From RUG334 sp045599645 (GTDB lineage: Bacteria; Muiribacteriota; Ozemobacteria; Ozemobacterales; Ozemobacteraceae): a stretch of 64,000 nucleotides of DNA. The translations under genes were made by a program, and so were the position numbers. Positions 8,326-17,286 of the stretch are shown in pieces; position 1 is the first letter of the stretch, and each line of letters begins with the position of its first letter. The notes under the pieces were generated by a model that saw nothing but the letters and a program-made list of their open reading frames with translations, ran no database searches and was not told the DNA's origin. Location: contig JAZRWI010000111.1 in the NCBI GenBank assembly GCA_045599645.1, forward strand, positions 78,730 to 142,729, written 5' to 3'.

Positions 8326-9214
8326 TTCTATTTCAAGCAACAACGGCTCAAAAACCATCAGGGAAATTTTAAAGGAAGCTGTTGCAATACTTGAAGCCTC
8401 AGGAATAGAAGACGCTAAGCACAACGCCAATCTGCTTGTAGCAAAGCTTTTATCCACACCTTATACAAAGCTTCCGTTCTATTGGTCTGAAAAAGCAAGT
8501 GAAGAGCTCTGCACGGAGCTTTCTTCAATGCTACAGAGACGCATCAATAAAGAACCATTACAATACATTCTAGGCGAATGGTCATTCCTGGATTTTGACG
8601 TAAATGTGGCACCCGGGGTTTTAATACCTAGACCCGAAACAGAAGAAGTATTCCTGGCTGCAGTTGATGCAATCAAGCAAAGTGACCTGCCCTCCAGTTT
8701 TAACTTCGCAGATATAGGCACAGGCACAGGTATTCTTGGAATAGCGATGGCTACATATTTTCCAAAAGCTGTTGGAAGTCTGGTAGATATTTCTAATGAT
8801 GCACTGGCAATAGCAAAAAGTAATCTAGAACGCTACCCAGAGCTGGCTGGAAGAACAAGGCTGGTTAAATCAGATTTGCTGGAGGCTTTTTCCCCTGACT
8901 CACTTGATGTAATCATTTCTAACCCACCGTATATTGATAGCGAAGAAGTAAAAACACTTATGCCAGAGGTAGTGAACCATGAGCCCCATCTTGCTTTGGA
9001 TGGCGGGCCTGGCGGATTAATACTCATAGATAAATTATTAAAGCAAGCCGAAACCGTATTGAAGCCAAATGGCTTATTTATTTTCGAGCATGGCCATGAT
9101 CAGCGCAAAGAAATAGAAAAGCAATTATCTGATTCATGGGGTATAATTAAAGAGGGTAATGACTTTGCAGGCAATGAGCGTTATTTTATCTTAGAATTAT
9201 TAAAGAAAAACTAG
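8315..9214 (+). CDS. prmC: Release factor glutamine methyltransferase
   Basis: 299 residues; its ATG overlaps the last 11 bases of prfA. N5-methylates the glutamine of the GGQ motif in RF1/RF2 using S-adenosylmethionine, which speeds termination. The SAM site is FADIGTGTGILGIAMA, and the substrate-Gln motif is NPPY (IISNPPYIDSEEV). An N-terminal helical release-factor-binding domain (about 1-85) precedes the Rossmann methyltransferase domain. Length and domain order are standard. Coupling to prfA through overlap makes the assignment very secure. Confidence 0.95.
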   Translation: MSCNSISSNNGSKTIREILKEAVAILEASGIEDAKHNANLLVAKLLSTPYTKLPFYWSEKASEELCTELSSMLQRRINKEPLQYILGEWSFLDFDVNVAPGVLIPRPETEEVFLAAVDAIKQSDLPSSFNFADIGTGTGILGIAMATYFPKAVGSLVDISNDALAIAKSNLERYPELAGRTRLVKSDLLEAFSPDSLDVIISNPPYIDSEEVKTLMPEVVNHEPHLALDGGPGGLILIDKLLKQAETVLKPNGLFIFEHGHDQRKEIEKQLSDSWGIIKEGNDFAGNERYFILELLKKN

Positions 9215-9236
9215 TATTAGATATAGGGCAGCAATT

Positions 9237-11096
9237 ATGGGGATTTTCACAAACCTTAATAATTTTCTTAATGGCTTAGAACCAGACGAGTCAGAAAAAT
9301 CTGAAAAAGTCCAAGAATCAAAACCCCGCTCATATAATCAGGCAAAGTATTACACAACTGATGAAAAAGTAAAGGAATATAAAGAAGCTGCAAAAAGAGG
9401 AGAGGTTGACGGTTACTACAATCTGGCACAATGCTACGAATCTGGATGTGGCGTTCCACAGTCATATAAGCTTGCTATAGATTATTATAAGCTTGCAGCG
9501 GACAAAGGCCTTTTGGATGCCAAGGCACAATACGCCTGGTTATGTTATGATGGCTCCAGAGAAGATAAAATCAAAGCCTATGCAGTAGAAACCCTTAAAG
9601 AAGCAGCCGATCAAAATAATGCCAGAGCTCAATGCTATCTTGGCATTATATATATAGAATCAATCCGTATGCTTCCAGAATTCTACAATGAAGCCTATAA
9701 CTATTATCATACCTTATCTATGAAAGGTAATTTGCTGGCAAAAACATTTGTAAAAGAACTGCTTGAAAATAATCTAGGGCAAACCTTAAGAAGCGTAAGC
9801 GACTGGAAGTATCAGCTTCATGCCATTGAGGGTGCTGGTTTTAAAGAATATTATTGTGAGCTTGTTACCTTTATGCCAAATCCTTACAATTATACTGTTG
9901 CAGTAAAATATCTTGAAGCAGCAGCTAAACAAAATAATGAAAAAGCCCACTATGTTCTGGGAAGACTCTACAGAATCGGATTAGGTGTTGAATGTAATTA
10001 CGAGAAGGCCTTGGAACATTACAAGATAGCAGCTGAGAGCAATAATATTGATGCGATAATAGCTTTAAGCTGCTGGTATGAGGAAGGACATGGCATAGAA
10101 AGAGACCTGGAACAGGCCGCTAAGTATGCAAAAATGGCTATCGAAATCAGTGATACAGATGATATGCGATTACTGTTAGACCGCTGTTTAAAGCCTGCCA
10201 AAGCCGCCAAAAATGAAAATCTTGTAATTTACGTAAAAGGTGTTGGAATAGAGCTTGTAAAATGCCATAAAGGAACCTTTGTGATGGGCAGTCCCCTATA
10301 TGAAAACGGCCGGGACAAAAATGAAAATCAGCACAGGGTTGTGATTTCAAAGGATTTCTACATAGGGAAATACCCCGTAACAAAGCTTTTATTCGAAAGT
10401 GTAATGCATTACCCACATAAAAATATTAACGAATATGTTCCGATTACTGGGCTTAACAGGTATGTGATAGATGAATTCATTCTCAAGCTCAACAAGGAAA
10501 CAGAAAATACACGCCCAGAGGGTTATGAATTCACTCTTCCAACCGAAGCCCAGTGGGAATATGCCTGCCGTGCTGGTTCCACAGCAACCCTGTTCAACGG
10601 TAAGAATATATATAGAAATTTTTCAGATGATGTTAACGATTTAATCTACGGCAACGAATTTCTTCAGAAGCATAGCAAAGCTTTTGCACTGGCAGCACTT
10701 GATTATAGAACTTATAGAAATTTTAAAAGCAATGAAATTACTGATGCTCAAAAAAGAATTGCAGTCTGTGATTGTAATGGTGATACTCCATGGATTACCG
10801 GTCTGAAGGAACCGAATAACTGGGGAATCTATGATATGCTTGGTAATGTTGAAGAATGGTGTGGTGATGAATATGGTGATTATCCCTCGTTGTTTGCAAT
10901 AGATCCTGTTTACAAACCACATAAATATATTCATTATGAATTCAGAAAATTTGTTTGTCGTGGAGGCTCCTTTCATTCCTGGGAAACTAAAGAAATCAGG
11001 TGTGCTTACCGTAATAAAGAGCAAGGAGACCTTTCATCACCCTATTTGGGCTTCCGTGTAGTCTTAACAGTCAAGAAAAAAGATAAGCAGGAATAA
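9237..11096 (+). CDS. Sel1-repeat protein fused to a SUMF1/FGE-sulfatase-like domain
   Basis: 619 residues, no signal peptide or membrane segment. The N-terminal half holds Sel1-type repeats (about 50-130 and 225-320; for example YNLAQCYESGCGVPQSYK and YVLGRLYRIGLGVECNYE). These form a solenoid that binds proteins. From about residue 338 is a SUMF1/formylglycine-generating-enzyme-like fold: GTFVMGSP, YIGKYPVTK, LPTEAQWEYACRAGS, NWGIYDMLGNVEEWC and LGFRVVL. In bacteria this fold is mostly used by non-FGE effectors, ligand-binding domains or variable proteins; modification activity is not implied here. It follows prmC by 22 bases. Role unknown. Confidence 0.8.
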   Translation: MGIFTNLNNFLNGLEPDESEKSEKVQESKPRSYNQAKYYTTDEKVKEYKEAAKRGEVDGYYNLAQCYESGCGVPQSYKLAIDYYKLAADKGLLDAKAQYAWLCYDGSREDKIKAYAVETLKEAADQNNARAQCYLGIIYIESIRMLPEFYNEAYNYYHTLSMKGNLLAKTFVKELLENNLGQTLRSVSDWKYQLHAIEGAGFKEYYCELVTFMPNPYNYTVAVKYLEAAAKQNNEKAHYVLGRLYRIGLGVECNYEKALEHYKIAAESNNIDAIIALSCWYEEGHGIERDLEQAAKYAKMAIEISDTDDMRLLLDRCLKPAKAAKNENLVIYVKGVGIELVKCHKGTFVMGSPLYENGRDKNENQHRVVISKDFYIGKYPVTKLLFESVMHYPHKNINEYVPITGLNRYVIDEFILKLNKETENTRPEGYEFTLPTEAQWEYACRAGSTATLFNGKNIYRNFSDDVNDLIYGNEFLQKHSKAFALAALDYRTYRNFKSNEITDAQKRIAVCDCNGDTPWITGLKEPNNWGIYDMLGNVEEWCGDEYGDYPSLFAIDPVYKPHKYIHYEFRKFVCRGGSFHSWETKEIRCAYRNKEQGDLSSPYLGFRVVLTVKKKDKQE

Positions 11097-11118
11097 AAAT
11101 CAATTATGTTTCGAAAGG

Positions 11119-11146
11119 TTGACTAAATAAGATTAAGTGCTAGACT
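11119..11146 (+). promoter_or_regulatory. Candidate promoter for tsaC
   Basis: TTGACT (11119-11124), a 16-base spacer and TAGACT (11141-11146) lie 32 bases before the start codon at 11178. The -10 sits inside a short perfect inverted repeat GTGCTAGACTTAGCAC (11137-11152), which could be an operator or chance. Confidence 0.4.
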
Positions 11147-11177
11147 TAGCACATCAATTTAATCAATCAGGCATATT

Positions 11178-11780
11178 ATGAAAAGAATAAAAATAAATGA
11201 ACTGTTAGATAACAAACCATTGCTTAAGCAATTCTGTGAAGATATGAAAAACGGTGCAGTAGCCGTTATACCAACAGATACCCTTTATGGCTTCGGAGTT
11301 TCCTTTAATTCACCTGAAGCTGTACAGAAGGTTTATAACATAAAAAACCGTGATGCACGCAAGCCTTTGATTCTATTCTTAACCCATACAAGTGAAATGG
11401 AAGAACTGGGTTTAAAAGCCTCTGAAGAAGCCAAAAAGGTTATTCAGAGCAACTGGCCCGGCGCTTTAACAGCAATATTACCCAAACCAGCAGCAGGAGA
11501 ATTGTCGGGTTTCGGATTTCCGACAATTGGCGTAAGAGCACCGAATCATGCCAATCTATTGAAATTATTGGATATTCTGCCAGTCAGACTTTTAACAACT
11601 AGTGCAAACCGTTCCGGTGCACCATCTGACACCAACCCAGACAATATAGCAGCAGAATTCAAGGATGAAATAGACTGGCTTTTGGACGACGGGATTCTGC
11701 CAAGCGGTGTACCTTCCACTGTAGCTGACTTTTCATCCATGCCACCAAAGATTCTTCGTCAAGGGAAAGTTGTTCTATAA
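11178..11780 (+). CDS. tsaC: Threonylcarbamoyl-AMP synthase (Sua5/YrdC/YwlC family)
   Basis: 200 residues, the short single-domain form. Makes threonylcarbamoyl-AMP from threonine, bicarbonate and ATP, the first step of t6A37 modification of ANN-decoding tRNAs. Recognisable motifs are VAVIPTDTLYGFG near the N-terminus, KNRDARKPLILFL (KxR...SxN-type binding face), WPGALTAIL, IGVRAPNH and TTSANRSGAPS. The C-terminal Sua5 extension of longer homologues is absent. It lies between the Sel1/SUMF1 gene and the chemoreceptor with its own likely promoter. Confidence 0.93.
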   Translation: MKRIKINELLDNKPLLKQFCEDMKNGAVAVIPTDTLYGFGVSFNSPEAVQKVYNIKNRDARKPLILFLTHTSEMEELGLKASEEAKKVIQSNWPGALTAILPKPAAGELSGFGFPTIGVRAPNHANLLKLLDILPVRLLTTSANRSGAPSDTNPDNIAAEFKDEIDWLLDDGILPSGVPSTVADFSSMPPKILRQGKVVL

Positions 11781-11790
11781 TAGGTACCAT

Positions 11791-11837
11791 AAGAGTAAAG
11801 ATACTCTTTAGAAAATAGCTATTTTATGATAAAATAG
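11791..11837. promoter_or_regulatory. Two adjacent palindromes between tsaC and the chemoreceptor gene
   Basis: AAGAGTA-AAGA-TACTCTT (11791-11808) and a perfect 19-base palindrome CTATTTTATGATAAAATAG (11819-11837) lie back to back 35 bases before the chemoreceptor start. The first could be a weak terminator for tsaC (no T-run follows); the second looks like an operator. TATGAT/TAAAAT within it could also serve as a -10. Confidence 0.4.
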
Positions 11838-11871
11838 TGGCAATCTATCTTATCTAAGCGGTACGTTCAAA

Positions 11872-13704
11872 ATGAAAAAAATATCTCTTCAGGTAAAAAT
11901 CATACTTCTAGCATTGATTTTAATCTTGATTCCAGTAATAGCGACACACTTAATATTTGCATCCCACAAGGTTGTTTTCACCTCCAGAGGCGTTGTTTTA
12001 GGCGCTAAGGATATAACCGGCCTTATGAAAGCTTATCGTGAAACTCCTATTATTGAAGATATTCAAGCTATGCCGCTGGAAGCCTTTCAGATAGAATTAC
12101 CGGAAGACGAAGAAGAAGATGAAGAAGCCTCCTCAGAAGATTCTGAAGAAACTTCAAAGGAAGAAGATGAAGAATCTGAAGAAACCGAAGGCGAAGAAAA
12201 GCCTGTGGTCAAAACCGCTAAGGCCACTGCCACTGACGGTGATGAAACAGATGGCGAAGCAGATGAAGCCGCAGATGGTGAAGATGTAATCGTTGAAGGC
12301 GACGAAAGCGACACAGACAAAGAAGTCGCAGCAAAAACTTCAGAAGATGAAGAAAGCGACGAGGAAGAAGATGAGGATGATGAAGATCAGCCAAAGAAGC
12401 CAAGACTTTTAACCACAGCAGAACTTCAGGCAGCCAAAGATAAAGCCATTGCTGATGCTATGAGCGTTCTTGAAGTAAAATCAGCTGAAGCCGTTGCCCT
12501 TGACGACTTCATACAGAGCAAGGCAGATGACCTTGAAAGACTTGACGCAGCATTGAAGAGCCTTGAAATATATTATGGAATTTATTTCTATGCTTCAATA
12601 TTCTTCGTAATAATAGCCTTGATATTGCTTTGGACCTTCATTGGTCATGCAACCAATCCTATCAAGGAAGTTGTTGACCGCTTGAAAAGCTTCCAGAACG
12701 AAAGTGAATCTACCTCTCAGGATATGCTGGAATGTGCATTCCAGTTCGATAGCTTCCTCGCAACAGCAAGAACATTACTTACCGAATCCCATTCAATTGC
12801 TCAGGAAATCGGTAGAAAGCTGGAACCACTTACTGTTATGTCTGTTTTCTCAGACGAAAACGTAAAACAGCTTTTCACAGACGTTCAGGAAATCTCCAGA
12901 AGCTCTAATTATATTGCCAATACTCTTGAATCCACAACATCACACATTCAGGAAGTATCTGCTTCTGCCCAGACAATTGCAGACCGTTCACATGAAGCTG
13001 CTACAGACTCTGCAGAAACAGCAGCAATAGCTGGTGAAGGTAAGAATGCAGTTAGCGAAACCATTGATACAATGGAATCAATCAAGGATGAAGTTCTTGG
13101 TCTTGAAGACGTTATCGAAAACCTGAACTCAGCTTCTATGCAAATCGGTGAAATAGTTAATACAATCACCAACATCGCCTACCAGACTAACCTCCTAGCC
13201 TTGAATGCCGCAATCGAAGCAGCCCGTGCCGGCGAACACGGTCAAGGTTTTACAGTTGTTGCCGGTGAAGTTAAAAAGCTGGCTGAAGAATCCGGGGAAG
13301 CCGCAGAAGACATCAGTAAGAAGATTAAGGAAATGCTCAAGAAAACCGGTAAGGCCGTTGAAACAATCAACCGCGGTGCTACCAAGGTTATCGAAGGCGT
13401 TAACATTGCAAATCTTGCTGGTAACAACCTGGATAAAATCGTTAGTTCAGTTTCAAATGTTAACAAGATGATTCAGGATATAAGTAATGCTTCAACAGAA
13501 CAGTCTCAGAACATTGATTCACTGAGAGGCAGTATTGAAAGCATTACAGGTGCAACCAAAATGACCTCTGAAGGTACTAAGCGTGTTGCCACAGCAGTTA
13601 ATGACCAGTTAGCCCACATAAGACAGTATATCAGCGTTACCAAGGAACTTTTGACCTTGGTTCAGATGATGAGCGATATGCTTGATAAGTTTAATCTTAA
13701 CTAA
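11872..13704 (+). CDS. Methyl-accepting chemotaxis protein with hyper-acidic sensor domain
   Basis: 610 residues. Membrane segments lie near residues 8-28 and 233-257. The extracytoplasmic part is dominated by a ~105-residue Glu/Asp/Ser run (about 72-178, for example EDEEEDEEASSEDSEE) and then a helical segment, not a recognisable PAS/Cache ligand domain. After the second helix a HAMP-like linker leads to the cytoplasmic signalling coiled coil with the conserved hairpin tip IAYQTNLLALNAAIEAARAGE and GFTVVAGEVKKLAEES, which binds CheA/CheW. CheC and CheD are encoded at 37446-38551, but CheA, CheW and CheY are not in the window. The chemoreceptor call is secure; the stimulus is unknown. Confidence 0.92.
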   Translation: MKKISLQVKIILLALILILIPVIATHLIFASHKVVFTSRGVVLGAKDITGLMKAYRETPIIEDIQAMPLEAFQIELPEDEEEDEEASSEDSEETSKEEDEESEETEGEEKPVVKTAKATATDGDETDGEADEAADGEDVIVEGDESDTDKEVAAKTSEDEESDEEEDEDDEDQPKKPRLLTTAELQAAKDKAIADAMSVLEVKSAEAVALDDFIQSKADDLERLDAALKSLEIYYGIYFYASIFFVIIALILLWTFIGHATNPIKEVVDRLKSFQNESESTSQDMLECAFQFDSFLATARTLLTESHSIAQEIGRKLEPLTVMSVFSDENVKQLFTDVQEISRSSNYIANTLESTTSHIQEVSASAQTIADRSHEAATDSAETAAIAGEGKNAVSETIDTMESIKDEVLGLEDVIENLNSASMQIGEIVNTITNIAYQTNLLALNAAIEAARAGEHGQGFTVVAGEVKKLAEESGEAAEDISKKIKEMLKKTGKAVETINRGATKVIEGVNIANLAGNNLDKIVSSVSNVNKMIQDISNASTEQSQNIDSLRGSIESITGATKMTSEGTKRVATAVNDQLAHIRQYISVTKELLTLVQMMSDMLDKFNLN

Positions 13705-13710
13705 TAACTT

Positions 13711-13747
13711 GTATCCCTTCTGCCGATAAATAGGTTAGAAGGGGTAT
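13711..13747 (+). promoter_or_regulatory. Hairpin that would sequester the rlmN ribosome-binding site
   Basis: GTATCCCTTCT (13711-13721) pairs with AGAAGGGGTAT (13737-13747) over 11 positions with two G-T wobbles and a 15-base loop. The right arm contains the rlmN Shine-Dalgarno sequence AGAAGGGG, seven bases before the ATG at 13751. No T-run follows, so it is not an ordinary terminator. It may control rlmN translation or couple it to upstream transcription. Confidence 0.5.
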
Positions 13748-13750
13748 AAA

Positions 13751-14797
13751 ATGACTGAAAAATGCTTATTTTTATGTGGTATTGAAGAACTAAAGAAGAC
13801 AATCACCGAGCTTGGCATGCCCGCTTTCAGGAGCAACCAGATACGTGACTGGATATTCAAAAAGTTTGTCTTTTCATTTGATGAAATGACAAATCTTTCA
13901 AACTCAGACCGCCAGAAGCTTAAAGAAGCTTTCCCGAAGATTTTGCCACCGGTTGAACGCTATGATGTTGATTCAGAAGATGGCACCGGTAAAGCTGTTA
14001 TCAGACTTGCAGACGGTGAATTAGTTGAAGCTGTAGCTATTCCAGGCGATGATTCAATGACATTCTGCCTTTCAACTCAGGTAGGCTGTGCTGTTGGCTG
14101 CGCTTTCTGCAGAACCGGCAAACAGGGCTTCAAACGCAATCTTTCCTCTGAAGAAATGATACTTCAGACCATGATTCTCGTAAAGAAATGTGGTCAGAAG
14201 CCAACAAATATCGTATTTATGGGAATGGGCGAACCCTTTGCCAATAGAAAAGCATTATTCGAAGCCATTGACGTTTTAACAGACCGTGCAGGTCTTGGCT
14301 TAGCCACAAGAAGAATAACTATTTCCACATCTGGTGTAGTTGACGGTATAAGAGAACTTACAACCAGACCAGGTGAAGTAAACCTTGCAGTATCACTTCA
14401 TGTTGCTGACAATCACGCCCGCGACGTTCTTGTTCCAATGAACAAGAAATATAAAATAGAAAAACTGAAAGAAGCAATCAGTGATTACTGCGCAAAAACC
14501 AGTCGTAGAGTAACCCTTGAAGTAACCCTTCTCAAAAATGTAAATGACCAGTATAACGATGCCATGAACCTCGTAAACTTCTGCGAAGGCTTGCTTGTTC
14601 ATGTAAACATCGTAAGGTTCAATAAATTCAAAGGCTCACAGTTTGAACAATCACCTGAAGCCAATGAAAAAGAATTTAGGAAAGTGCTTAAAAAGGCAGG
14701 TATTCCTGTAACCGTGCGCAAATCACGCGGTCAGGAAATTATGGCAGCATGTGGTCAGCTTGCAGGAAAAGTAAATGAGCAAGAAAAAAAGCAGTGA
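13751..14797 (+). CDS. rlmN: Dual-specificity 23S rRNA/tRNA adenine-C2 methyltransferase
   Basis: 348 residues, typical length. Radical-SAM enzyme that methylates A2503 of 23S rRNA and A37 of some tRNAs. The [4Fe-4S] ligands are C113, C117 and C120 (CAVGCAFC), followed by RTGKQGFKRNL. The resolving cysteine of the ping-pong mechanism is C334 (MAACGQL), and GMGEP is the SAM contact. The N-terminal RlmN domain is present. The strong ribosome site lies in a hairpin. It is followed by PASTA, kinase-like and rpe genes, the order seen in Firmicutes around prkC. The 3' end overlaps the PASTA gene by 23 bases. Confidence 0.96.
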   Translation: MTEKCLFLCGIEELKKTITELGMPAFRSNQIRDWIFKKFVFSFDEMTNLSNSDRQKLKEAFPKILPPVERYDVDSEDGTGKAVIRLADGELVEAVAIPGDDSMTFCLSTQVGCAVGCAFCRTGKQGFKRNLSSEEMILQTMILVKKCGQKPTNIVFMGMGEPFANRKALFEAIDVLTDRAGLGLATRRITISTSGVVDGIRELTTRPGEVNLAVSLHVADNHARDVLVPMNKKYKIEKLKEAISDYCAKTSRRVTLEVTLLKNVNDQYNDAMNLVNFCEGLLVHVNIVRFNKFKGSQFEQSPEANEKEFRKVLKKAGIPVTVRKSRGQEIMAACGQLAGKVNEQEKKQ

Positions 14798-15995
14798 TTC
14801 ATGTTTAGGTGTAATGCTGAAAATGACCATCTTAATGGTGGTCTTAGCAGGTATTCTTGTTTTTGGTGGCGTATTTGCTTTCCAAAAGCTGAATGAATTC
14901 TTCAATAGAAGCGGCGGAAACGTTCTTGTTCCAGACTTCAGAGGTAAGCATACAACTGAAGTCATGAGAATAAAGCCACGTGACATTGAAGTAGTCACTC
15001 GCGACCAGAAATATGATGACCGTCAGCCGAAGGGTCATGTAATTGCCCAGTATCCTGAACCAGGCACACTTGTAAAGCCTGGCAAGCAGGTATTGCTTAC
15101 CATCTCCATGGGTATGCAGAAGGTCAGTGTTCCTGATCTTGTTGGCAAAAACCTGAGAGAGGTTGACGTTGCTTTAATGAACGCCCAGCTTATGGCCGGA
15201 AATTCTGCTTATGTCTTCTCTGACAAGATTTCTCCAGACCGTATTGTTGGCCAGTCTCCTCTTCCAACTGAAGAATATGGCGTAAACAAGAACGTAGACC
15301 TTCTTATCAGCTTGGGTAAGAAGACTGAAACCCTGCCACTTCCAAACCTTTCAGGCACCAACCTTGACGCTGCAAAGACCAAGCTTAAAGCCTGGGGCTT
15401 AAATGTTGGCAGAATCTATTCAAAGCCTGACAACAACAAAGCAAAATATCAGGTAATATCTACCTCACCAGCCCCCTACTCTTATATGAGAAAAGGCGAA
15501 GTCGTAAATATCCTGGTATCTTCCGGCACTGATGCAGGCACAGCTTCTGCTGAAGACATTAAGAAATTTGAATTCAGCGAAACAAGTAAGCCATTACCTG
15601 TTCCTGCAGCTCCAATAGCCGCTCAGCCAGAAAAACCAACTACAACAACTGTAGAACCAGCTAACAATGTAATTCAGGCTACCCCGGTTCAGCAGCCAAC
15701 TGCAACACCAATTGCAGAAAAGAAACCAGAGATTATTCCTGAAATCATTGCTCAGCCGGTAAGTGCTCCTGCTGTTTCCAGCAGCAATACCAAAGAAGTA
15801 AGCTTTGTAATGCCAGATGGTTTCATGCCCAAGGAAGTAAAATTCATTCACATAAAACCGGATGGCAGAGAACAAATTTACTCTGGCACACACAAACCTT
15901 TAGATAGTATTAAAGTTAAGGTGCCTATTGTGCCGAATAGTAAATTACAGATATATATCAATGATGTTCCTGTGGAAGAAAGAAAAATAGATTGA
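14775..15995 (+). CDS. Membrane-anchored protein with three PASTA domains
   Basis: 406 residues; the ATG lies inside rlmN. A short cytoplasmic head and one membrane helix (about 13-35) lead to three extracytoplasmic PASTA repeats (about 49-114, 115-183 and 184-255; openings VLVPDFRGK, VSVPDLVGK, LPLPNLSGT). A Pro/Thr/Ala-rich spacer (about 280-345) and a small beta-rich C-terminal domain follow. PASTA domains bind muropeptides and normally form the sensor of PrkC/PknB Ser/Thr kinases. Here the sensor stands alone and the kinase-like domain is encoded by the next gene (16018-17271), so this is probably the sensor half of a split system. Confidence 0.85.
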   Translation: MSKKKSSDSCLGVMLKMTILMVVLAGILVFGGVFAFQKLNEFFNRSGGNVLVPDFRGKHTTEVMRIKPRDIEVVTRDQKYDDRQPKGHVIAQYPEPGTLVKPGKQVLLTISMGMQKVSVPDLVGKNLREVDVALMNAQLMAGNSAYVFSDKISPDRIVGQSPLPTEEYGVNKNVDLLISLGKKTETLPLPNLSGTNLDAAKTKLKAWGLNVGRIYSKPDNNKAKYQVISTSPAPYSYMRKGEVVNILVSSGTDAGTASAEDIKKFEFSETSKPLPVPAAPIAAQPEKPTTTTVEPANNVIQATPVQQPTATPIAEKKPEIIPEIIAQPVSAPAVSSSNTKEVSFVMPDGFMPKEVKFIHIKPDGREQIYSGTHKPLDSIKVKVPIVPNSKLQIYINDVPVEERKID

Positions 15996-16017
15996 TGCGC
16001 AGAGTCTGGAGGCAAAT

Positions 16018-17271
16018 ATGATCGGTGAACTAATAAACGATAAATACAAAATAGAATCGGTTTTCTCAGAAAGCCATATGTATGAAATCTTCACAGCTAT
16101 TGAAGCAGCCACTGGCCAAACAGTAGTTTTGAAGCTCATGAAGGAAGAAATGGCTGTAAGTACCGATAGAGTAAAGATATTCAGCGAAGAAGTAAAGAAC
16201 TTCGCCAGTCTTTCTCATCCACTTATTGCAGAAATCCTTGATCTAGATGTATTCGAAGATCGTCCCTATGTTGTATCACCACTTATTAGCGGAAAAGAGT
16301 TGAATCTTGTCATGAAGGACGAGGTTCTTTCCCTGCCAGACTCTGTAAAAATCATACAAGACCTTGCTACCGTACTTCAGTGCGCCTCAGACCATAACAT
16401 TGAAAACAGAAATATCAATCTTTCCAATGTTCTGAGACGCAAAGACGGTCACATCACTGTTTTATCCTTCACACTTCCACGCCTTAAACTCATCTCCTCA
16501 AATCCAGTCAAGCGCAGCGAAAATGCCGGTATCCAGGCCGACCTTTATTTCCTTGGAACAGCATTGTTCGAGCTTCTTGCAGGGGAATCACCAATACGCA
16601 AAATGGGTGGTTTGAATGAGCTTTGGGACATGAAGCTGGAAAAAGCCTTACGCATCAGACATCCAGAGCTTGAACCAGCTCAGCAGGATAAAATCATTGC
16701 CTTTATCAGCAAAACCCTGACTAGAGAAATATCTCAGCGCTTCAACAATTATGAAGAATTCCTTAAGGGCCTGGCAGATTTAGCCGGAAATCTTAGAAGC
16801 GCAAGCATCAAGAACAGAAACTCCAGACAAATGTCTATGGCTTCTCATGTTGTTGATGTTCTGAATGGCAAAATAACCAGCACTGCTGCAATTTCCTCCA
16901 GCACTATCGGTGCCCCTGCCAATGAAAAGCTTGCAACCTCTGCTTCATTAAATGGCGCAGCAAAGAGTCAGGCACTGGAAACAGGCTATGCAGAACCCTG
17001 CGTTGACGGCAATCTTGCACTAGATACCAGCGTAGCAGAAGCAGAAGACAATGTTGAAGAAGAAGCCAAAGAAGCCCTGACTTCCTCTAAGAAATCCTCA
17101 ACCAAGCTTAGAGTCATTAAATCCTCAAAAACCGTTAAGGTTGCCGGTAAAAAAGCTAAAAAACAACAGGAAAACGACGAATGGGCAGAAGACAAGAATA
17201 TGTTCAAAAGTCCTGTTTTCCTTATTGGTATGGCTCTGGCTGTAATGGTAACACTTATACTTTTCTGGTAA
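16018..17271 (+). CDS. Membrane-tethered Ser/Thr pseudokinase (PknB/PrkC-like, catalytically degenerate)
   Basis: 417 residues, ribosome site GGAGG. Kinase fold at about 1-265: NDKYKIESVF start, ATP-lysine in TVVLKLM, helix-C Glu in FSEEVKNF. The catalytic elements are lost: the glycine-rich loop reads SESHMYE, the HRD loop reads NRN in ENRNINLSNVL (Asp to Asn), and DFG reads SFT in ITVLSFTL (Asp to Ser). A polar linker (about 270-395) ends in a C-terminal membrane anchor (about 399-416). It sits between the PASTA gene and rpe, the place of prkC in Firmicutes. It most likely acts as a scaffold or ligand-responsive adaptor rather than an active kinase; that role is inference. Confidence 0.8.
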   Translation: MIGELINDKYKIESVFSESHMYEIFTAIEAATGQTVVLKLMKEEMAVSTDRVKIFSEEVKNFASLSHPLIAEILDLDVFEDRPYVVSPLISGKELNLVMKDEVLSLPDSVKIIQDLATVLQCASDHNIENRNINLSNVLRRKDGHITVLSFTLPRLKLISSNPVKRSENAGIQADLYFLGTALFELLAGESPIRKMGGLNELWDMKLEKALRIRHPELEPAQQDKIIAFISKTLTREISQRFNNYEEFLKGLADLAGNLRSASIKNRNSRQMSMASHVVDVLNGKITSTAAISSSTIGAPANEKLATSASLNGAAKSQALETGYAEPCVDGNLALDTSVAEAEDNVEEEAKEALTSSKKSSTKLRVIKSSKTVKVAGKKAKKQQENDEWAEDKNMFKSPVFLIGMALAVMVTLILFW

Positions 17272-17286
17272 TAAACAGGTGATAAT

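Noticed and set aside
12087..12403. Minus-strand Ser- and Leu/His-rich frames opposite the chemoreceptor
   Set aside because: Shadow frames of the GAA/GAT-rich acidic codons on the other strand.
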